A DNA stretch of 64,000 nt from Roseisalinus antarcticus (GCF_900172355.1 NZ_FWFZ01000013.1:1-64000); one strand, 5' to 3'; positions 55,289 through 64,000 are shown, counted from the first letter of the stretch. A program made the numbers and translations. Notes: a model not told the origin generated them from the letters alone.

Positions 55289-56625
55289 AGAAATTCGCCA
55301 TGGCGGCCGCAGCCGGAATCATCGGCGGCGGGTTGGTCACGACACAATTCGTCGGGCCCCTGCTCGCGCAGGAAGACATGCAATCGGCGAGCGTCTACGA
55401 GCAGCTCGACCTGTTTGGCGACATATTCGAGCGGATCCGCGCCCAATACGTCGAGGAGGTCGATGAATCGGACCTCATCGAGGCGGCGATCGACGGGATG
55501 CTCACCTCGCTCGACCCCCATTCCAGCTATCTCTCGCCCGAGGACGCCGCCGACATGCGGGTGCAGACCCGCGGCCAGTTCGGCGGGCTGGGCATCGAGG
55601 TCACGCAGGAGGAGGGCTTCGTCAAGGTCGTCTCGCCGATGGACGGCACCCCCGCCGACGCCGCCGGCATCATGGCCGGCGATTTCATCACCGCCGTCGA
55701 CGGCGAATCGCTGCTGGGCCTGACGCTGGACGAGGCGGTCGAGCTGATGCGCGGCCCCGTCGGCTCCGAGATCACGGTCACCGTGGTGCGCGAGGAAACG
55801 GTCGAACCCTTCGACGTCTCGATCGTCCGCGACACCATCCGCCTGACCGCCGTGCGCACCCGCACCGAGGGCGACTCGGTCGTCCTGCGCGTCACCACGT
55901 TCAACGACCAGACCTACGGCAACCTCTCCGAGGGGCTGGCCGAACAGGTGGAGGCCGCCGGCGGGATGGAAAACGTCAACGGCTTCGTCCTCGACCTGCG
56001 CAACAACCCGGGCGGTCTGCTGGACCAGGCGATCCGGGTGTCGGACGCCTTCCTCGAAGAGGGCGAGATCGTCTCGACCCGGGGCCGCGAGGCCGCCGAC
56101 AGCGACCGCTACCAGGCGCGGCCGGGCGATCTGGCCGAGGGCAAGCCCATCGTGGTGCTGATCAACGGCGGCTCCGCCTCGGCGTCCGAGATCGTGGCCG
56201 GCGCCCTTCAGGATCACCGCCGCGCCATCGTTGTCGGCACCCAGAGCTTCGGCAAGGGGTCGGTCCAGACGGTCATGCCCCTGCGCGGGGATGCGGCGAT
56301 GCGGCTGACCACGGCGCGCTATTACACGCCGTCGGGCCGGTCGATCCAGGCGCTGGGCATCTCGCCCGACATCATCGTGCAACAGCCCCGCGTCGACCCC
56401 ACCGCGACCGAGGCCGAGGAAGAGGAAACGCCGCAGTTCCGATCCGAAGCCGACCTGCGCGGAGCGCTCGACAACGACAGCCTGTCGCCCGAAGAGCTGG
56501 AGCAGCTTGAATCCGACCGCGCCCGCGCCGAGGCCGCCGCAGCCCTGCGCGAAGAGGATTATCAATTGGCCTATGCCATCGACATCCTCAAGGGCCTGTC
56601 CGCGCTGGGCCCCGCCCGGCAATAG
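55285..56625 (+). CDS. ctpA: C-terminal processing peptidase (S41 family)
   Basis: The 446-residue product is a periplasmic protease with an uncleaved or cleavable signal (about 1-29), a PDZ domain (about 85-175) and the S41 catalytic core. The catalytic pair is S299 in GGSASASEI and K324 in SFGKGSVQT. The C-terminal 60 residues are acidic and coiled (EEEETPQFRSEADLR, SPEELEQLESDRARAEA). Such proteases trim envelope proteins and peptidoglycan hydrolases, which fits the EnvC-like neighbour. It is the last gene coupled in this run. Confidence 0.95.
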   Translation: MKKFAMAAAAGIIGGGLVTTQFVGPLLAQEDMQSASVYEQLDLFGDIFERIRAQYVEEVDESDLIEAAIDGMLTSLDPHSSYLSPEDAADMRVQTRGQFGGLGIEVTQEEGFVKVVSPMDGTPADAAGIMAGDFITAVDGESLLGLTLDEAVELMRGPVGSEITVTVVREETVEPFDVSIVRDTIRLTAVRTRTEGDSVVLRVTTFNDQTYGNLSEGLAEQVEAAGGMENVNGFVLDLRNNPGGLLDQAIRVSDAFLEEGEIVSTRGREAADSDRYQARPGDLAEGKPIVVLINGGSASASEIVAGALQDHRRAIVVGTQSFGKGSVQTVMPLRGDAAMRLTTARYYTPSGRSIQALGISPDIIVQQPRVDPTATEAEEEETPQFRSEADLRGALDNDSLSPEELEQLESDRARAEAAAALREEDYQLAYAIDILKGLSALGPARQ

Positions 56626-56635
56626 CGCCCCGTCC

Positions 56636-56659
56636 CCCGCCCCGAATTGTCGGGGCGGG
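56636..56659 (+). terminator. Hairpin after ctpA
   Basis: CCCGCCCCGA and TCGGGGCGGG form a 10-base perfect stem with an ATTG loop, 10 bases after the ctpA stop. It is followed by ACCTCT and then a run of 12 C instead of T, so it may terminate weakly or protect the 3' end. Confidence 0.6.
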
Positions 56660-56665
56660 ACCTCT

Positions 56666-56677
56666 CCCCCCCCCCCC
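56666..56677. repeat. Homopolymer of 12 C
   Basis: A run of 12 consecutive C lies between the ctpA hairpin and rppH, about 100 bases before the rppH start. It is the longest single-base run I noticed. Tracts this long slip easily in replication and sequencing. Confidence 0.9.
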
Positions 56678-56776
56678 ACTCCGGGACAATGCCTGGCGGG
56701 CGCGGCAGCGGCGGGCCCCCTTTCCATCCGCCGCGTGCCTTGGCATCAGGGGCGGGTGTAGACACGGAGGCCCGAG

Positions 56777-57259
56777 ATGACCTCAGACACTATCGCCCGC
56801 CGTCCCTATCGCCCCTGCGTGGGCGTGGTGCTCGCGAACCCGGCGGGCCAGGTTTTCGTTGGCCAGCGCGCGGATTGGACGACGCCGGCCTGGCAGATGC
56901 CCCAGGGCGGGATCGACCCCGGCGAGGGCCCCCGCGACGCGGGCCTGCGCGAATTGCAGGAGGAAACCGGCGTCGGCGCCGAGCTTGTCACCGTCGAGGC
57001 CGAGACCGCAGACTGGGTCGCCTATGATTTCCCCACCGAAGTCGCCGCGACACGCTGGAACGGCAAGTTTCGCGGTCAGACCCAGAAATGGCTGCTCGCC
57101 CGGTTTCACGGGCAGGACGACCAGATCCGGATCGACACGGAGCATCCTGAATTCTCGGAATGGAAATGGGTGGCGCCGGACGCCGCGCTCGCCCTGATCG
57201 TGCCGTTCAAGCGCGAGGTCTATGCCAGCGTCCTCGCGGAGTTCGCCGGGCGGATCTGA
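56777..57259 (+). CDS. rppH: RNA pyrophosphohydrolase RppH
   Basis: RppH removes pyrophosphate from mRNA 5' ends and so triggers decay. The 160-residue product has the Nudix box at 44-66 (GGIDPGEGPRDAGLRELQEETGV) and the RppH-type N-terminus YRPCVGVVLANPAGQVFVGQR. The C-terminal KREVYASVLAEFAGRI is typical. An ACGGAGG site precedes the ATG. The 12-C tract lies upstream. Confidence 0.95.
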   Translation: MTSDTIARRPYRPCVGVVLANPAGQVFVGQRADWTTPAWQMPQGGIDPGEGPRDAGLRELQEETGVGAELVTVEAETADWVAYDFPTEVAATRWNGKFRGQTQKWLLARFHGQDDQIRIDTEHPEFSEWKWVAPDAALALIVPFKREVYASVLAEFAGRI

Positions 57260-57346
57260 CGTTCGCGGCGCGCCGTCGCGCTGGCGCAGGGCCACGGTCT
57301 CGGCAAAGATCGAAGCCATATCGCATCAAATACCAATAGCGGCGCC

Positions 57347-57742
57347 ATGGCACTGACATCACAGGCGCTTTCGAGCCTCGCGCACGACGACCCCGCAGCC
57401 TGGAATTCCGGCTCGGCCGACGCCGTGGCCTCGTTTTTCGCCGAGGACGGCAGCATCGTCATCAACGCCGGAGAGCCGTGGCTCGGCCGGTCGCGGGTCG
57501 CGGACATGGCCTCGGGGTTCCATGCGGACGTGCCCGACCTCGGCCTGACCTGCGACGATATCCGCATGGCAGGCGACCACGCCGTCTATGTCTGGACCTT
57601 CACCGGACACGACGCGGCCCGCGGCAACCCTCTGAACATCCGCGGCTGGGAGGAGTGCGACCTAAGCGCAGACGGCAAGGTGATGGCATCGCGCGGGTGG
57701 TTCGATGCGGCGGAATACGCCCGCCAGGCCGCCGGGACCTGA
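57347..57742 (+). CDS. NTF2-like (SnoaL-type) protein
   Basis: The 131-residue product has the NTF2-like fold pattern of DUF4440/SnoaL proteins. AAWNSGSADAVASFFAEDGSIVINAGEPWLGR is the family opening, and HAVYVWTFTGHD with GWEECDLSADGKVMASRGWFD closes it. These small cone-shaped proteins bind ligands or act as isomerases or cyclases; the function here is unknown. No signal peptide is seen. It follows rppH after 87 bases and converges on the transglycosylase gene. Confidence 0.88.
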   Translation: MALTSQALSSLAHDDPAAWNSGSADAVASFFAEDGSIVINAGEPWLGRSRVADMASGFHADVPDLGLTCDDIRMAGDHAVYVWTFTGHDAARGNPLNIRGWEECDLSADGKVMASRGWFDAAEYARQAAGT

Positions 57743-57776
57743 GACCCCGAGACGCTGGCAACCGCAGGCGGCGGGG

Positions 57777-59015
57777 TCACCGAAGCCTGTCGAGCAGCGT
57801 GGTCGAGGCATATCCGTCGGGCAACAGCCCCTCTGCCACCTGGTAGGCGCGGATCGCGTCCACCGTGTTCGGCCCGATCTTGCCGTCGACGCCCTGGGTC
57901 GAGAAGCCCGCGTCGGTCAGCAGCTGTTGCAGTTCGAACCGTTCGTCCCCGGACAGGCCGCGCAGGTGGCGCGGCCAGGGCGCCTCCAGCTCCGGGCCGC
58001 CGGCGATCCGCGAGGCGAGGTAGCCCACGGCAACCACATAGGCATCGGCCGTGTTGTAATGCTCGATGGCGGCGAAGTTGTCGAAGATCATGAATGCCGC
58101 GCCCTCGTGCCCCGCCGGCAGCAGGATCGAGGCCGACCCGTGGTCCGGCACCGATGTTCCGTCCGTGGCGACGATGCCGATCTCGGCCCATTGGCTCGGC
58201 ATCCGGGTCACGTCCCGATCCGCCAGCAGATAATCGAACTCCTCCGGCAGGCGCACCTCGACGCCCCAGGGCTGGCCCGGCACCCAGCCGAACCGCGCAA
58301 GATAGGCCGCCGTCGAGGCCAGCGCATCGGCCGGATCGTCGCCCCAGATGTTGCGCCGCCCGTCCCCGTCCCAGTCCACGGCATAGGCGAGATAAGACGT
58401 CGGCATGAACTGGGTATGGCCCATTGCCCCGGCCCAGCTGCCCCGCAGGTCGCCGGACCGCGCATCGCCCGCCTGCAGGATCCGCAGCGCCGCGATCAGC
58501 TGGCCCTCGAAGAAGGCGCCGCGCCGGGAATCCGCGGCCAGGGTCGCCAGCGCCGAGAGCGTGTCGGTGCGGCCCCGGAACGTGCCATAGGCGCTCTCGA
58601 GACCCCAGATCGCGGCGACCACGTGCCTGTCCACGCCATAACGGTCCTCGATGCGGTCCAGCAGGGCGCCGTGCTCGGCCACCGCGGCCCGCCCGTTGGA
58701 AACCCGCAGGTCCGAGACGGCGGTGTCGAGATAGGTCCAGATCGGCTTGACGAATTCGGCTTGGTTGCGGTCCAGCGCGATGATGTCGGACTGGTAGCTG
58801 ACGCCCGCCAGCGCCCGGTCCAGCGTCGCCTCGGTCAGACCCCGCTCGAGCGCCCTGTCCCGGAACCCGGACAGCCAGGTCTGAAACTGCCCCTCTCCGA
58901 TTTCACCGTCCCGCACGCTTGTCTCCTCCGCCAGGTTGCCCAGGGCCCCCTGTGCATGACCCGCCGCGGGCAGGGCAAGCCCCATGGCCAGTATCATCGC
59001 GATTGTCTGCCGCAT
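57777..59015 (-). CDS. Lytic murein transglycosylase (MltB-type) with peptidoglycan-binding domain
   Basis: The 412-residue product cleaves glycan strands of peptidoglycan with 1,6-anhydro product formation. It has a signal peptide (about 1-22), the SLT_2/MltB catalytic domain with E140 in IWGLESAYG, and a C-terminal peptidoglycan-binding domain (about 350-412, with GVDGKIGPNTVDAIRAYQ). No lipobox is seen, so it is soluble in the periplasm. It lies downstream of rnr on the same strand. Confidence 0.94.
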   Translation of the reverse strand: MRQTIAMILAMGLALPAAGHAQGALGNLAEETSVRDGEIGEGQFQTWLSGFRDRALERGLTEATLDRALAGVSYQSDIIALDRNQAEFVKPIWTYLDTAVSDLRVSNGRAAVAEHGALLDRIEDRYGVDRHVVAAIWGLESAYGTFRGRTDTLSALATLAADSRRGAFFEGQLIAALRILQAGDARSGDLRGSWAGAMGHTQFMPTSYLAYAVDWDGDGRRNIWGDDPADALASTAAYLARFGWVPGQPWGVEVRLPEEFDYLLADRDVTRMPSQWAEIGIVATDGTSVPDHGSASILLPAGHEGAAFMIFDNFAAIEHYNTADAYVVAVGYLASRIAGGPELEAPWPRHLRGLSGDERFELQQLLTDAGFSTQGVDGKIGPNTVDAIRAYQVAEGLLPDGYASTTLLDRLR

Positions 59016-59159
59016 GGTGTTCTCCGCCGAGTGCTCTGCGCCTGATCTTTCTGGGCCCGGTCTTCTGGCCCGGGTTTTCGGGGCCGGGCGTTCCGCGCGG
59101 GTGTCCGGGGCCGAGGTTCCGGGCCAGAGCCTAGCCGCTTGCCACGGCCAGGCAAGACC
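59016..59159. other. Low-complexity GC spacer between rnr and the transglycosylase gene
   Basis: This 144-base gap consists largely of variations on GGGCCCGG / GGGGCCGGG phrases (about 59050-59130). A similar phrase-repeat lies after the terminator at 50695-50735. I see no gene or clear terminator in it. Confidence 0.5.
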
Positions 59160-61421
59160 CTAGCGCCGGGTGCGCTTGACCTTGCGCGCGACCTTGGCGG
59201 ATTTCTTCTTGGCCGCCCCCGCCTTGCGCCGGGGCGGCTTGCCCGGCCGGCCGCCGCCGCGGGTGCTTTTGGGGATCGGCTCGCCCGCGAGGTCGATCAG
59301 CTCGACGATCAGCCCGCCGGTGATCGGCGTCGCCTCGACCAGGCGCACCGTGACGCGCTGGCCCAGGCGGATCTCGGTGCCGGTGTCGGCGCCCATCAGG
59401 GTCTGGCTGTCGCGGTCGTAGTGAAAGAACTCGTTGCCCAGGGTGCGGATCGGGATCATCCCGTCGGCGCCCGAGCCGTCGAGCCGGACGAACACGCCGA
59501 ACTTCGCGATCCCGCTGATCCGCCCGCCCATCTCGGCCCCGATCCGGTCGGCGAGGAAGGCGGCCAGGTAGCGGTCGGTGGTGTCCCGCTCGGCGGTCAT
59601 CGAGCGGCGCTCGGTCTCCGAGATGTGCTTGGCCGTCTCCTCAAGGCCCTCGATCTCGTCCGGCGAGAGACCGTCCTTGCCCCAGCCGTGCGCGGTGATC
59701 AGAGCCCGGTGCACGATCAGGTCGGAATAGCGCCGGATCGGCGAGGTGAAATGGGCGTAATTCTTGAGGGCGAGCCCGAAATGGCCGAAGTTCTGCGGGC
59801 TGTAATAGGCCTGGGTCATCGACCGCAGGGTGGCCATGTTGATCAGCTCGTCCTGGTCGGAGCCCTCGGCCTGCGCCAGCAGCCGGTTGAGGTGCGAGGT
59901 CTTGAGGACCTGCCCCTTGGCCAGCACCAGGCCCGCGGACTCGGCCGTTTCGCGCAGGGCATCCAGGCGGTCGGGGTCGGGCTCTTCGTGGACGCGGAAC
60001 AGAAGCGGCGTCTTCTTGGCGATCAGCGCCCGGGCCGCGGCGACATTGGCGAGGATCATGAACTCTTCGATCAGCTTGTGCGCGTCGAGCCTGTCCTTGA
60101 AATCCACGCTGGCCACCTCGCCCGCGTCGGACAGGACGATCTTGCGCTCGGGCAGGTCCAGGTCGAGCGGCTGGCGCGCGTTTCGCGCGATCTTGAGCGC
60201 CTCATAGGCGGCGTAGAGCGGCTTCAGCACCGGTTCGAGCAGCGGTTCCGTCCTGTCATTGGGCTGGCCGTCGATCGCGGCCTGCACCTCTTCGTAGTTC
60301 AGCGAGGCGGGTGAGCGCATGAGGCCCCGGTGGAAGCTGTGATCCAGCAGCTCTCCGCCTGCATCGACCCGCATCCGCACGGCGATGCAGGCGCGCGGCA
60401 CGCCCTCGTGCAGCGAGCAGAGATCGCCCGAAAGCCGGTCGGGCAGCATCGGCACCACGCGGTCGGGGAAATAGGTCGAGTTGCCGCGTTTGCGCGCCTC
60501 GCGGTCGAGCACCGTGCCCGCCCGGACGTAATGGGCGACATCGGCAATGGCGACCCAGATCACGTGGCCGCCGTCGTTGTCCGGGACGCTGTCGGGCTCG
60601 GCGAAGCAGGCGTCGTCATGGTCGCGTGCGTCGGAGGGGTCGATCGTGATCAGGGGAAGCTCGCGCAGGTCCTCGCGGCCCTTGAGCCCGGCTGGCTTGA
60701 GCCGGTCCGCCTCGGCCACGGCCTCGTCGGGAAAGCGGTCGGGGATGCCGTGCTGGTGGATCGCGATGAGGCTGACGGCGCGGGGCTGGCTCGGATCGCC
60801 GAGCCGGCCGGTGATGCGGGCCCGGGGCAGCCCCATCCGGCCGCGCGGCCCGGCTTGTTCGGCCTCGACCAGCTCGCCGTCGCGGGCGCCGTGGTCCTCT
60901 CCGGCGGCGACGGCCCATTCCTTGTCCGACCCCTTGTCGATCGGGGCGATCCGGCCCCCTTCGGAGCCCTTGCGGAAGATTCCCAGCACATGCAGCGGGT
61001 TCGACCCGATCCGGCGGATCAGCCGGGCGGTATAGGCGTGGTCCTCGCCGGGCGTCTCGGTCAGCCGGGCCAGGATGCGGTTGCCCGCGCCCAGCGCCGG
61101 ATCGCTCTCGCGTGGGAGCAGGAGGATGCTCGGCTCGGGCCCGCCGCCATGCCATTCAAGCGGGCGGGCCAGAAGATCCCCGTCGGCATCGGGGCCGGTC
61201 ACCTGCAGGATCGACACCGGAGGCAGGCGGTCGGGGTCGCGATAGCTCTTGTGGCGCTTCTGAAGCTGGCCTTCGGCCTCGAGTTCCCGGAGGACGCGTT
61301 TGAGGTCGATCCGGTCGGCGCCCTTCAGGCCGAAAGCCTTGGCGATGTCGCGTTTGGAGGTCTGGGTGGGATTGTCGGAGATCCATTGAAGAACCTCGTC
61401 GCGAGACGGAATACGGGCCAT
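59160..61421 (-). CDS. rnr: Ribonuclease R
   Basis: RNase R is a 3'-5' exoribonuclease able to degrade structured RNA and involved in trans-translation with SmpB/tmRNA. The 753-residue product has an N-terminal winged-helix region (about 1-60), cold-shock domains, the RNB catalytic domain with metal ligands in the ITIDPSDARDHDDA motif (D261, D267, D269, D270) and an S1 domain (about 650-710). The basic Lys/Arg-rich tail (about 715-753) aids unwinding. It follows dapE on the same strand after about 150 bases and precedes the transglycosylase gene. Confidence 0.96.
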   Translation of the reverse strand: MARIPSRDEVLQWISDNPTQTSKRDIAKAFGLKGADRIDLKRVLRELEAEGQLQKRHKSYRDPDRLPPVSILQVTGPDADGDLLARPLEWHGGGPEPSILLLPRESDPALGAGNRILARLTETPGEDHAYTARLIRRIGSNPLHVLGIFRKGSEGGRIAPIDKGSDKEWAVAAGEDHGARDGELVEAEQAGPRGRMGLPRARITGRLGDPSQPRAVSLIAIHQHGIPDRFPDEAVAEADRLKPAGLKGREDLRELPLITIDPSDARDHDDACFAEPDSVPDNDGGHVIWVAIADVAHYVRAGTVLDREARKRGNSTYFPDRVVPMLPDRLSGDLCSLHEGVPRACIAVRMRVDAGGELLDHSFHRGLMRSPASLNYEEVQAAIDGQPNDRTEPLLEPVLKPLYAAYEALKIARNARQPLDLDLPERKIVLSDAGEVASVDFKDRLDAHKLIEEFMILANVAAARALIAKKTPLLFRVHEEPDPDRLDALRETAESAGLVLAKGQVLKTSHLNRLLAQAEGSDQDELINMATLRSMTQAYYSPQNFGHFGLALKNYAHFTSPIRRYSDLIVHRALITAHGWGKDGLSPDEIEGLEETAKHISETERRSMTAERDTTDRYLAAFLADRIGAEMGGRISGIAKFGVFVRLDGSGADGMIPIRTLGNEFFHYDRDSQTLMGADTGTEIRLGQRVTVRLVEATPITGGLIVELIDLAGEPIPKSTRGGGRPGKPPRRKAGAAKKKSAKVARKVKRTRR

Positions 61422-61485
61422 GGGTGAGGGCTAGCATGTCCGGCCGGGCGCGTCATCGGGAAACGGAGGCGCGGCTGGCCGATGC

Positions 61486-61523
61486 CGGATGCCTCCGGCG
61501 GGGATATTGGGAAGGCAATGAAG
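61486..61523 (+). repeat. Dispersed 38-base repeat, copy B (plus orientation)
   Basis: This copy matches 36 of 38 bases of the minus-strand copy at 52349-52386; the only two differences lie in the GGGAAGG / GAGGAGG stretch. It lies between dapE and rnr. Confidence 0.8.
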
Positions 61524-61568
61524 GCACGGGGGCGGTTGGCTGGTGGGCCCCGGCGTGATTCGGTGATT

Positions 61569-62738
61569 TCAGGCTGCGAAGTAGTCCGACAGGATGCGGG
61601 TGTAGATCGCCTTGAGTTGGGCGATGTCATCCACCGGCACACGCTCGTCCACCTGGTGCATGGTCTTGCCGACCAGGCCGCATTCGACCACCGGGCAGTG
61701 ATCCTTGACAAAGCGCGCATCGGAGGTGCCGCCCGTGGTGGACAGCTCGGGGGTCACGCCGGTGACCGCCGTGACCGCGGCGGCGACGAGGTCGGACAGC
61801 GCCCCCGGGGGGGTTATGAACGCCTCGCCGGAATTCTTGACCTCCATGTCGATCTGGACGCCGAAGGTATCGGCGACCGAGGCGGCCTCTTGCCGGAGCC
61901 AGTCGGAGAGGGCGGCGCCGGAATGCAGGTCGTTGTAGCGGATGTTGACGGTCGACCGGGTCTCGGCCGGGATCACGTTGGTGGCCGGGTTGCCGGTGTC
62001 GATCGTGACCACGGCAAGCGTCGAGGGATCGAAATGGTCGGTGCCGTGATCGAGGTTGCTGGTCGAGAGGCTGTCCATCAGCCGGGCCATCGCCGGCAGC
62101 GGGTTGCAGGCCCGGTGCGGATAGGCCGCGTGGCCCTGCACCCCGCGCACGGTGAAGAAGGCCGACAGCGAGCCGCGGCGCCCGATCTTGATCATCTGTC
62201 CCATGTGGTCGGGCGACGTGGGTTCTCCCACCAGGCAGACCGACATCGCCTCTCCCTGCGCGGCCATCCAGTCCAGCAGGGCGCGGGTGCCGTCCTGCGC
62301 ATCGCCCTCTTCGTCGCCGGTGATGGCGAGCACCACGGCGCCGCTCTCGGGCGGTGTTTCGCGCACGAAATCCACGGCGGCGGCCACGAAGGCCGCGACG
62401 CCGGATTTCATGTCCACGGCGCCCCGGCCCCAGAGCACACCGTCCCGGATCTCGGCGCCAAAGGGATCGACGCTCCAGGCCGCGGCATCGCCCACGGGCA
62501 CCACGTCCGTATGGCCGTTGAAGCCGAAGCTTCGCGCCGCGCCTTTCGGCCCCCAGCGGGCGAACAGATTGCACACGCCACCGCGATCGACCCGGCTGCA
62601 ATCGAAGCCGGCGGCGGTGAGCAGGCGCTCCAGCAGCCGGAGTGCGCCGCCCTCTTCGGGCGTGACGGAGGCGCAGCGGACAAGATCGGCGGTGAGGGCG
62701 ACGAGGTCGACCTGGTCGGGCAGGGTCTGGTGGGACAC
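61569..62738 (-). CDS. dapE: Succinyl-diaminopimelate desuccinylase
   Basis: DapE is a zinc enzyme of lysine and diaminopimelate synthesis. The 389-residue product has the M20 ligands H76 and D78 (NGHTDVVP), D109 and E143/E144 (TGDEEGDA). The DapE-specific [32 protein letters not shown] is present near the C-terminus. The GTG start at 62738 has AAAGGAG 7 bases upstream. It supplies the diaminopimelate needed for the peptidoglycan enzymes elsewhere in the window. Confidence 0.97.
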   Translation of the reverse strand: MSHQTLPDQVDLVALTADLVRCASVTPEEGGALRLLERLLTAAGFDCSRVDRGGVCNLFARWGPKGAARSFGFNGHTDVVPVGDAAAWSVDPFGAEIRDGVLWGRGAVDMKSGVAAFVAAAVDFVRETPPESGAVVLAITGDEEGDAQDGTRALLDWMAAQGEAMSVCLVGEPTSPDHMGQMIKIGRRGSLSAFFTVRGVQGHAAYPHRACNPLPAMARLMDSLSTSNLDHGTDHFDPSTLAVVTIDTGNPATNVIPAETRSTVNIRYNDLHSGAALSDWLRQEAASVADTFGVQIDMEVKNSGEAFITPPGALSDLVAAAVTAVTGVTPELSTTGGTSDARFVKDHCPVVECGLVGKTMHQVDERVPVDDIAQLKAIYTRILSDYFAA

Positions 62739-62993
62739 GGCGAGGCTCCTTTGTCATTGCGGTATCGCGCCGTCGCGCGGGCTGCAATCACTTGTGGCCG
62801 GGGCGCGACAGATCCGAGGCCATGGCACGGGGCGCGAGCCGCGATGCCTGACAGTCCGACGCCGTGCGCGTAGCGTGGCGGCCAGTCATCGACCCTGTGA
62901 CAGGACAGGCATGCAAGCGTCAGCAGAGAGCTTTCGACCTCGCGACGGCGGGGCGCCCGCTCCGGCGCAGGTCATCCTGCGGGGGCTCCTTGC

Positions 62994-64000
62994 ATGAGTT
63001 GGGTTGCGCTGCGCGGCGCCCTCGACAAGGATTTCGCGCCCAACGGCCTTGGGCGCCGGGGCGAGGCGATCCTGTTTGACGCGCCGATGGTGCGCGGGTC
63101 GCTGCTGGTGGACTGGCGGCCAGATCCGGGCGAGGCGGCGCAACCGATCCTGACCTATCGCGCCCAAGCGCCATGGGACGCCGGGCTTTGCCTTTCACGA
63201 GAGAGCGACGGGCCGCTGCGGCTGCGGACCTGGCAAGGCGCAGATGTCGCCGAGGCGCACCTGCCGGTGGGCACGATCCGGCCGATGGAAGACATGGCGA
63301 TCCTCTACACCTGGGACGCGCCGGAGCGGGCCGGCCGTCTGCGCCTTCTGGACCGAGGGGGGCGGCTGCGGGCCGAGACGGCGGTGGCGGCACCTGTCCC
63401 GCTGAGCTGGCGCGACGCGGCGCGGATCGGGCGGGATACCGACCTCTGCACCCTTGGCCCCGGCGTCGGCCTTGCCGCGCTCGCGGACCATGTGACGCCC
63501 ATCGGCCCCTGGCCCGGCCTCGCCGCCGAGACACCCGTGATGACAACGCGCGGGCGGCGGCCGGTATCGACCCTCAGGACCGGGGACATGGTCGTGACCC
63601 ATGGCGGGCAGGAGGCCCAGGTCCGCTGGTGCGCGTCGATCGGACTGCCGGCGCGCGGGGCGCTGGCGCCGGTGTTGCTGCGGGCGCCGTTTCGGGGTCT
63701 GACGCAGGATATCGTCGTCGCGCCCTGGCAGGACGTGGCCTTGTCGGGGTCGCAGGTCGAATACCTCTTCGGTGCCGACCGGGTGCGCTGCGCCGCCGGC
63801 GATCTTCTCGACAAGACCCGGAGGCTGCCCGCCGACGGGCTTGCGCTGCATCGGTTCTGGAATGTGCTGCTGGATCAGCCCGGCATGCTGCTGGACGTGG
63901 CCGGCTTGCCGGTGCTGCCGCTTGCCCTCGGCCCGGCCGGGGACCTGCGCCACTCTGTTCTGGGACAGATGCCGCCGGAGCTTTCGCCGGCAGATCGCGG
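62994..64000 (+). CDS. Hint-domain protein, C-terminus beyond the window
   Basis: The frame stays open from the ATG at 62994 to the window end (335 codons seen). The region about 174-300 matches the Rhodobacter-type Hint_2 domain: RRPVSTLRTGDMVVTHGG (block A), DIVVAPWQDVAL, LFGADRVRC and HRFWNVLLDQPGMLLDVAGLPV. The N-terminal Cys nucleophile expected before the first block is missing (the position reads PGLAAETP), and the QHR motif is WQD. The domain probably does not cleave itself. The first 170 residues are unfamiliar and beta-like. It diverges from dapE, with 255 bases between. Confidence 0.7.
   Translation, partial: MSWVALRGALDKDFAPNGLGRRGEAILFDAPMVRGSLLVDWRPDPGEAAQPILTYRAQAPWDAGLCLSRESDGPLRLRTWQGADVAEAHLPVGTIRPMEDMAILYTWDAPERAGRLRLLDRGGRLRAETAVAAPVPLSWRDAARIGRDTDLCTLGPGVGLAALADHVTPIGPWPGLAAETPVMTTRGRRPVSTLRTGDMVVTHGGQEAQVRWCASIGLPARGALAPVLLRAPFRGLTQDIVVAPWQDVALSGSQVEYLFGADRVRCAAGDLLDKTRRLPADGLALHRFWNVLLDQPGMLLDVAGLPVLPLALGPAGDLRHSVLGQMPPELSPADR

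Overview
The window reads as a chromosomal segment of a high-GC alphaproteobacterium, most likely a member of the Rhodobacteraceae/Roseobacter group. This rests on protein families and gene pairings: a Rhodobacter-type Hint-domain protein, RTX and type I secretion genes, a MlaA-MlaC pair, SmpB beside a YcaQ-like protein, a tandem glycine riboswitch, an alphaproteobacterial heat-shock promoter in front of clpB, and short GC-rich dispersed repeats. I assigned the group from family knowledge, not by a search. I found no rRNA, tRNA, CRISPR array, insertion sequence, integrase or phage gene. Most of the window is tightly packed housekeeping DNA with 1-10 base overlaps between co-directional genes.

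Layout. 0.4-3.7 kb: periplasmic methionine sulfoxide repair (msrP, a tiny Cys-rich protein gene, msrQ) and a stand-alone GltB-type flavoprotein. 4-6.4 kb: a secreted fasciclin protein and a large RTX repeat protein. 6.7-10.8 kb: a DUF418 membrane protein and clpB. 11-13.5 kb: pyrF, a small orphan gene, and an NfeD/SPFH membrane pair. 13.5-16.8 kb: dadA behind a tandem glycine riboswitch, a YcaQ-like protein, smpB. 16.9-19.5 kb: two rhodanese-type sulfurtransferases around an aromatic/aspartate aminotransferase. 19.6-23.9 kb: glnK-amtB diverging from a class A penicillin-binding protein. 24-28.9 kb: mlaA-mlaC plus a small secreted protein, diverging from a type I secretion ABC/HlyD pair. 29-32.7 kb: ridA, glycerophosphodiesterase, FemAB-like acyltransferase, phhB, mscS. 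32.7-40 kb: peroxiredoxin, ferredoxin-reductase-like FAD enzyme, rsmD, serine hydrolase, map, sfsA, a CinA-type protein, a GNAT enzyme, an OmpA-like protein. 40.1-47.5 kb: a LysR regulator, fadH, two conserved unknowns, a lipoprotein, ilvD, another lipoprotein. 47.6-52.3 kb: accD-folC, two LysM proteins, zapE. 52.6-57.7 kb: gpmI, an EnvC-like activator, ctpA, rppH, an NTF2-like protein. 57.8-64 kb: lytic transglycosylase, rnr, dapE, and a Hint-domain gene cut by the window end.

How the parts connect. Several blocks serve the envelope: peptidoglycan synthesis and remodelling (class A PBP, EnvC-like, CtpA, lytic transglycosylase, LysM proteins, dapE), outer-membrane lipid asymmetry (mlaA-mlaC), export (T1SS) and periplasmic protein repair (msrPQ). 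The RTX protein at 4.7 kb has a serralysin-like C-terminus and is a plausible cargo of the T1SS pair at 25.9-28.9 kb, although the two are 20 kb apart.

The non-coding signals I find most worth following are the tandem glycine riboswitch in front of dadA, a hairpin that buries the ribosome-binding site of the SPFH gene, an 11-base inverted repeat before the rhodanese gene, a long hairpin at 6.4 kb, and a 38-base repeat present twice in opposite orientation, one copy beside an acetyltransferase remnant. I do not see a clearly new multi-gene system. The strongest novelty candidates are the Cys-rich small protein inside msrPQ and the riboswitch-dadA pairing.
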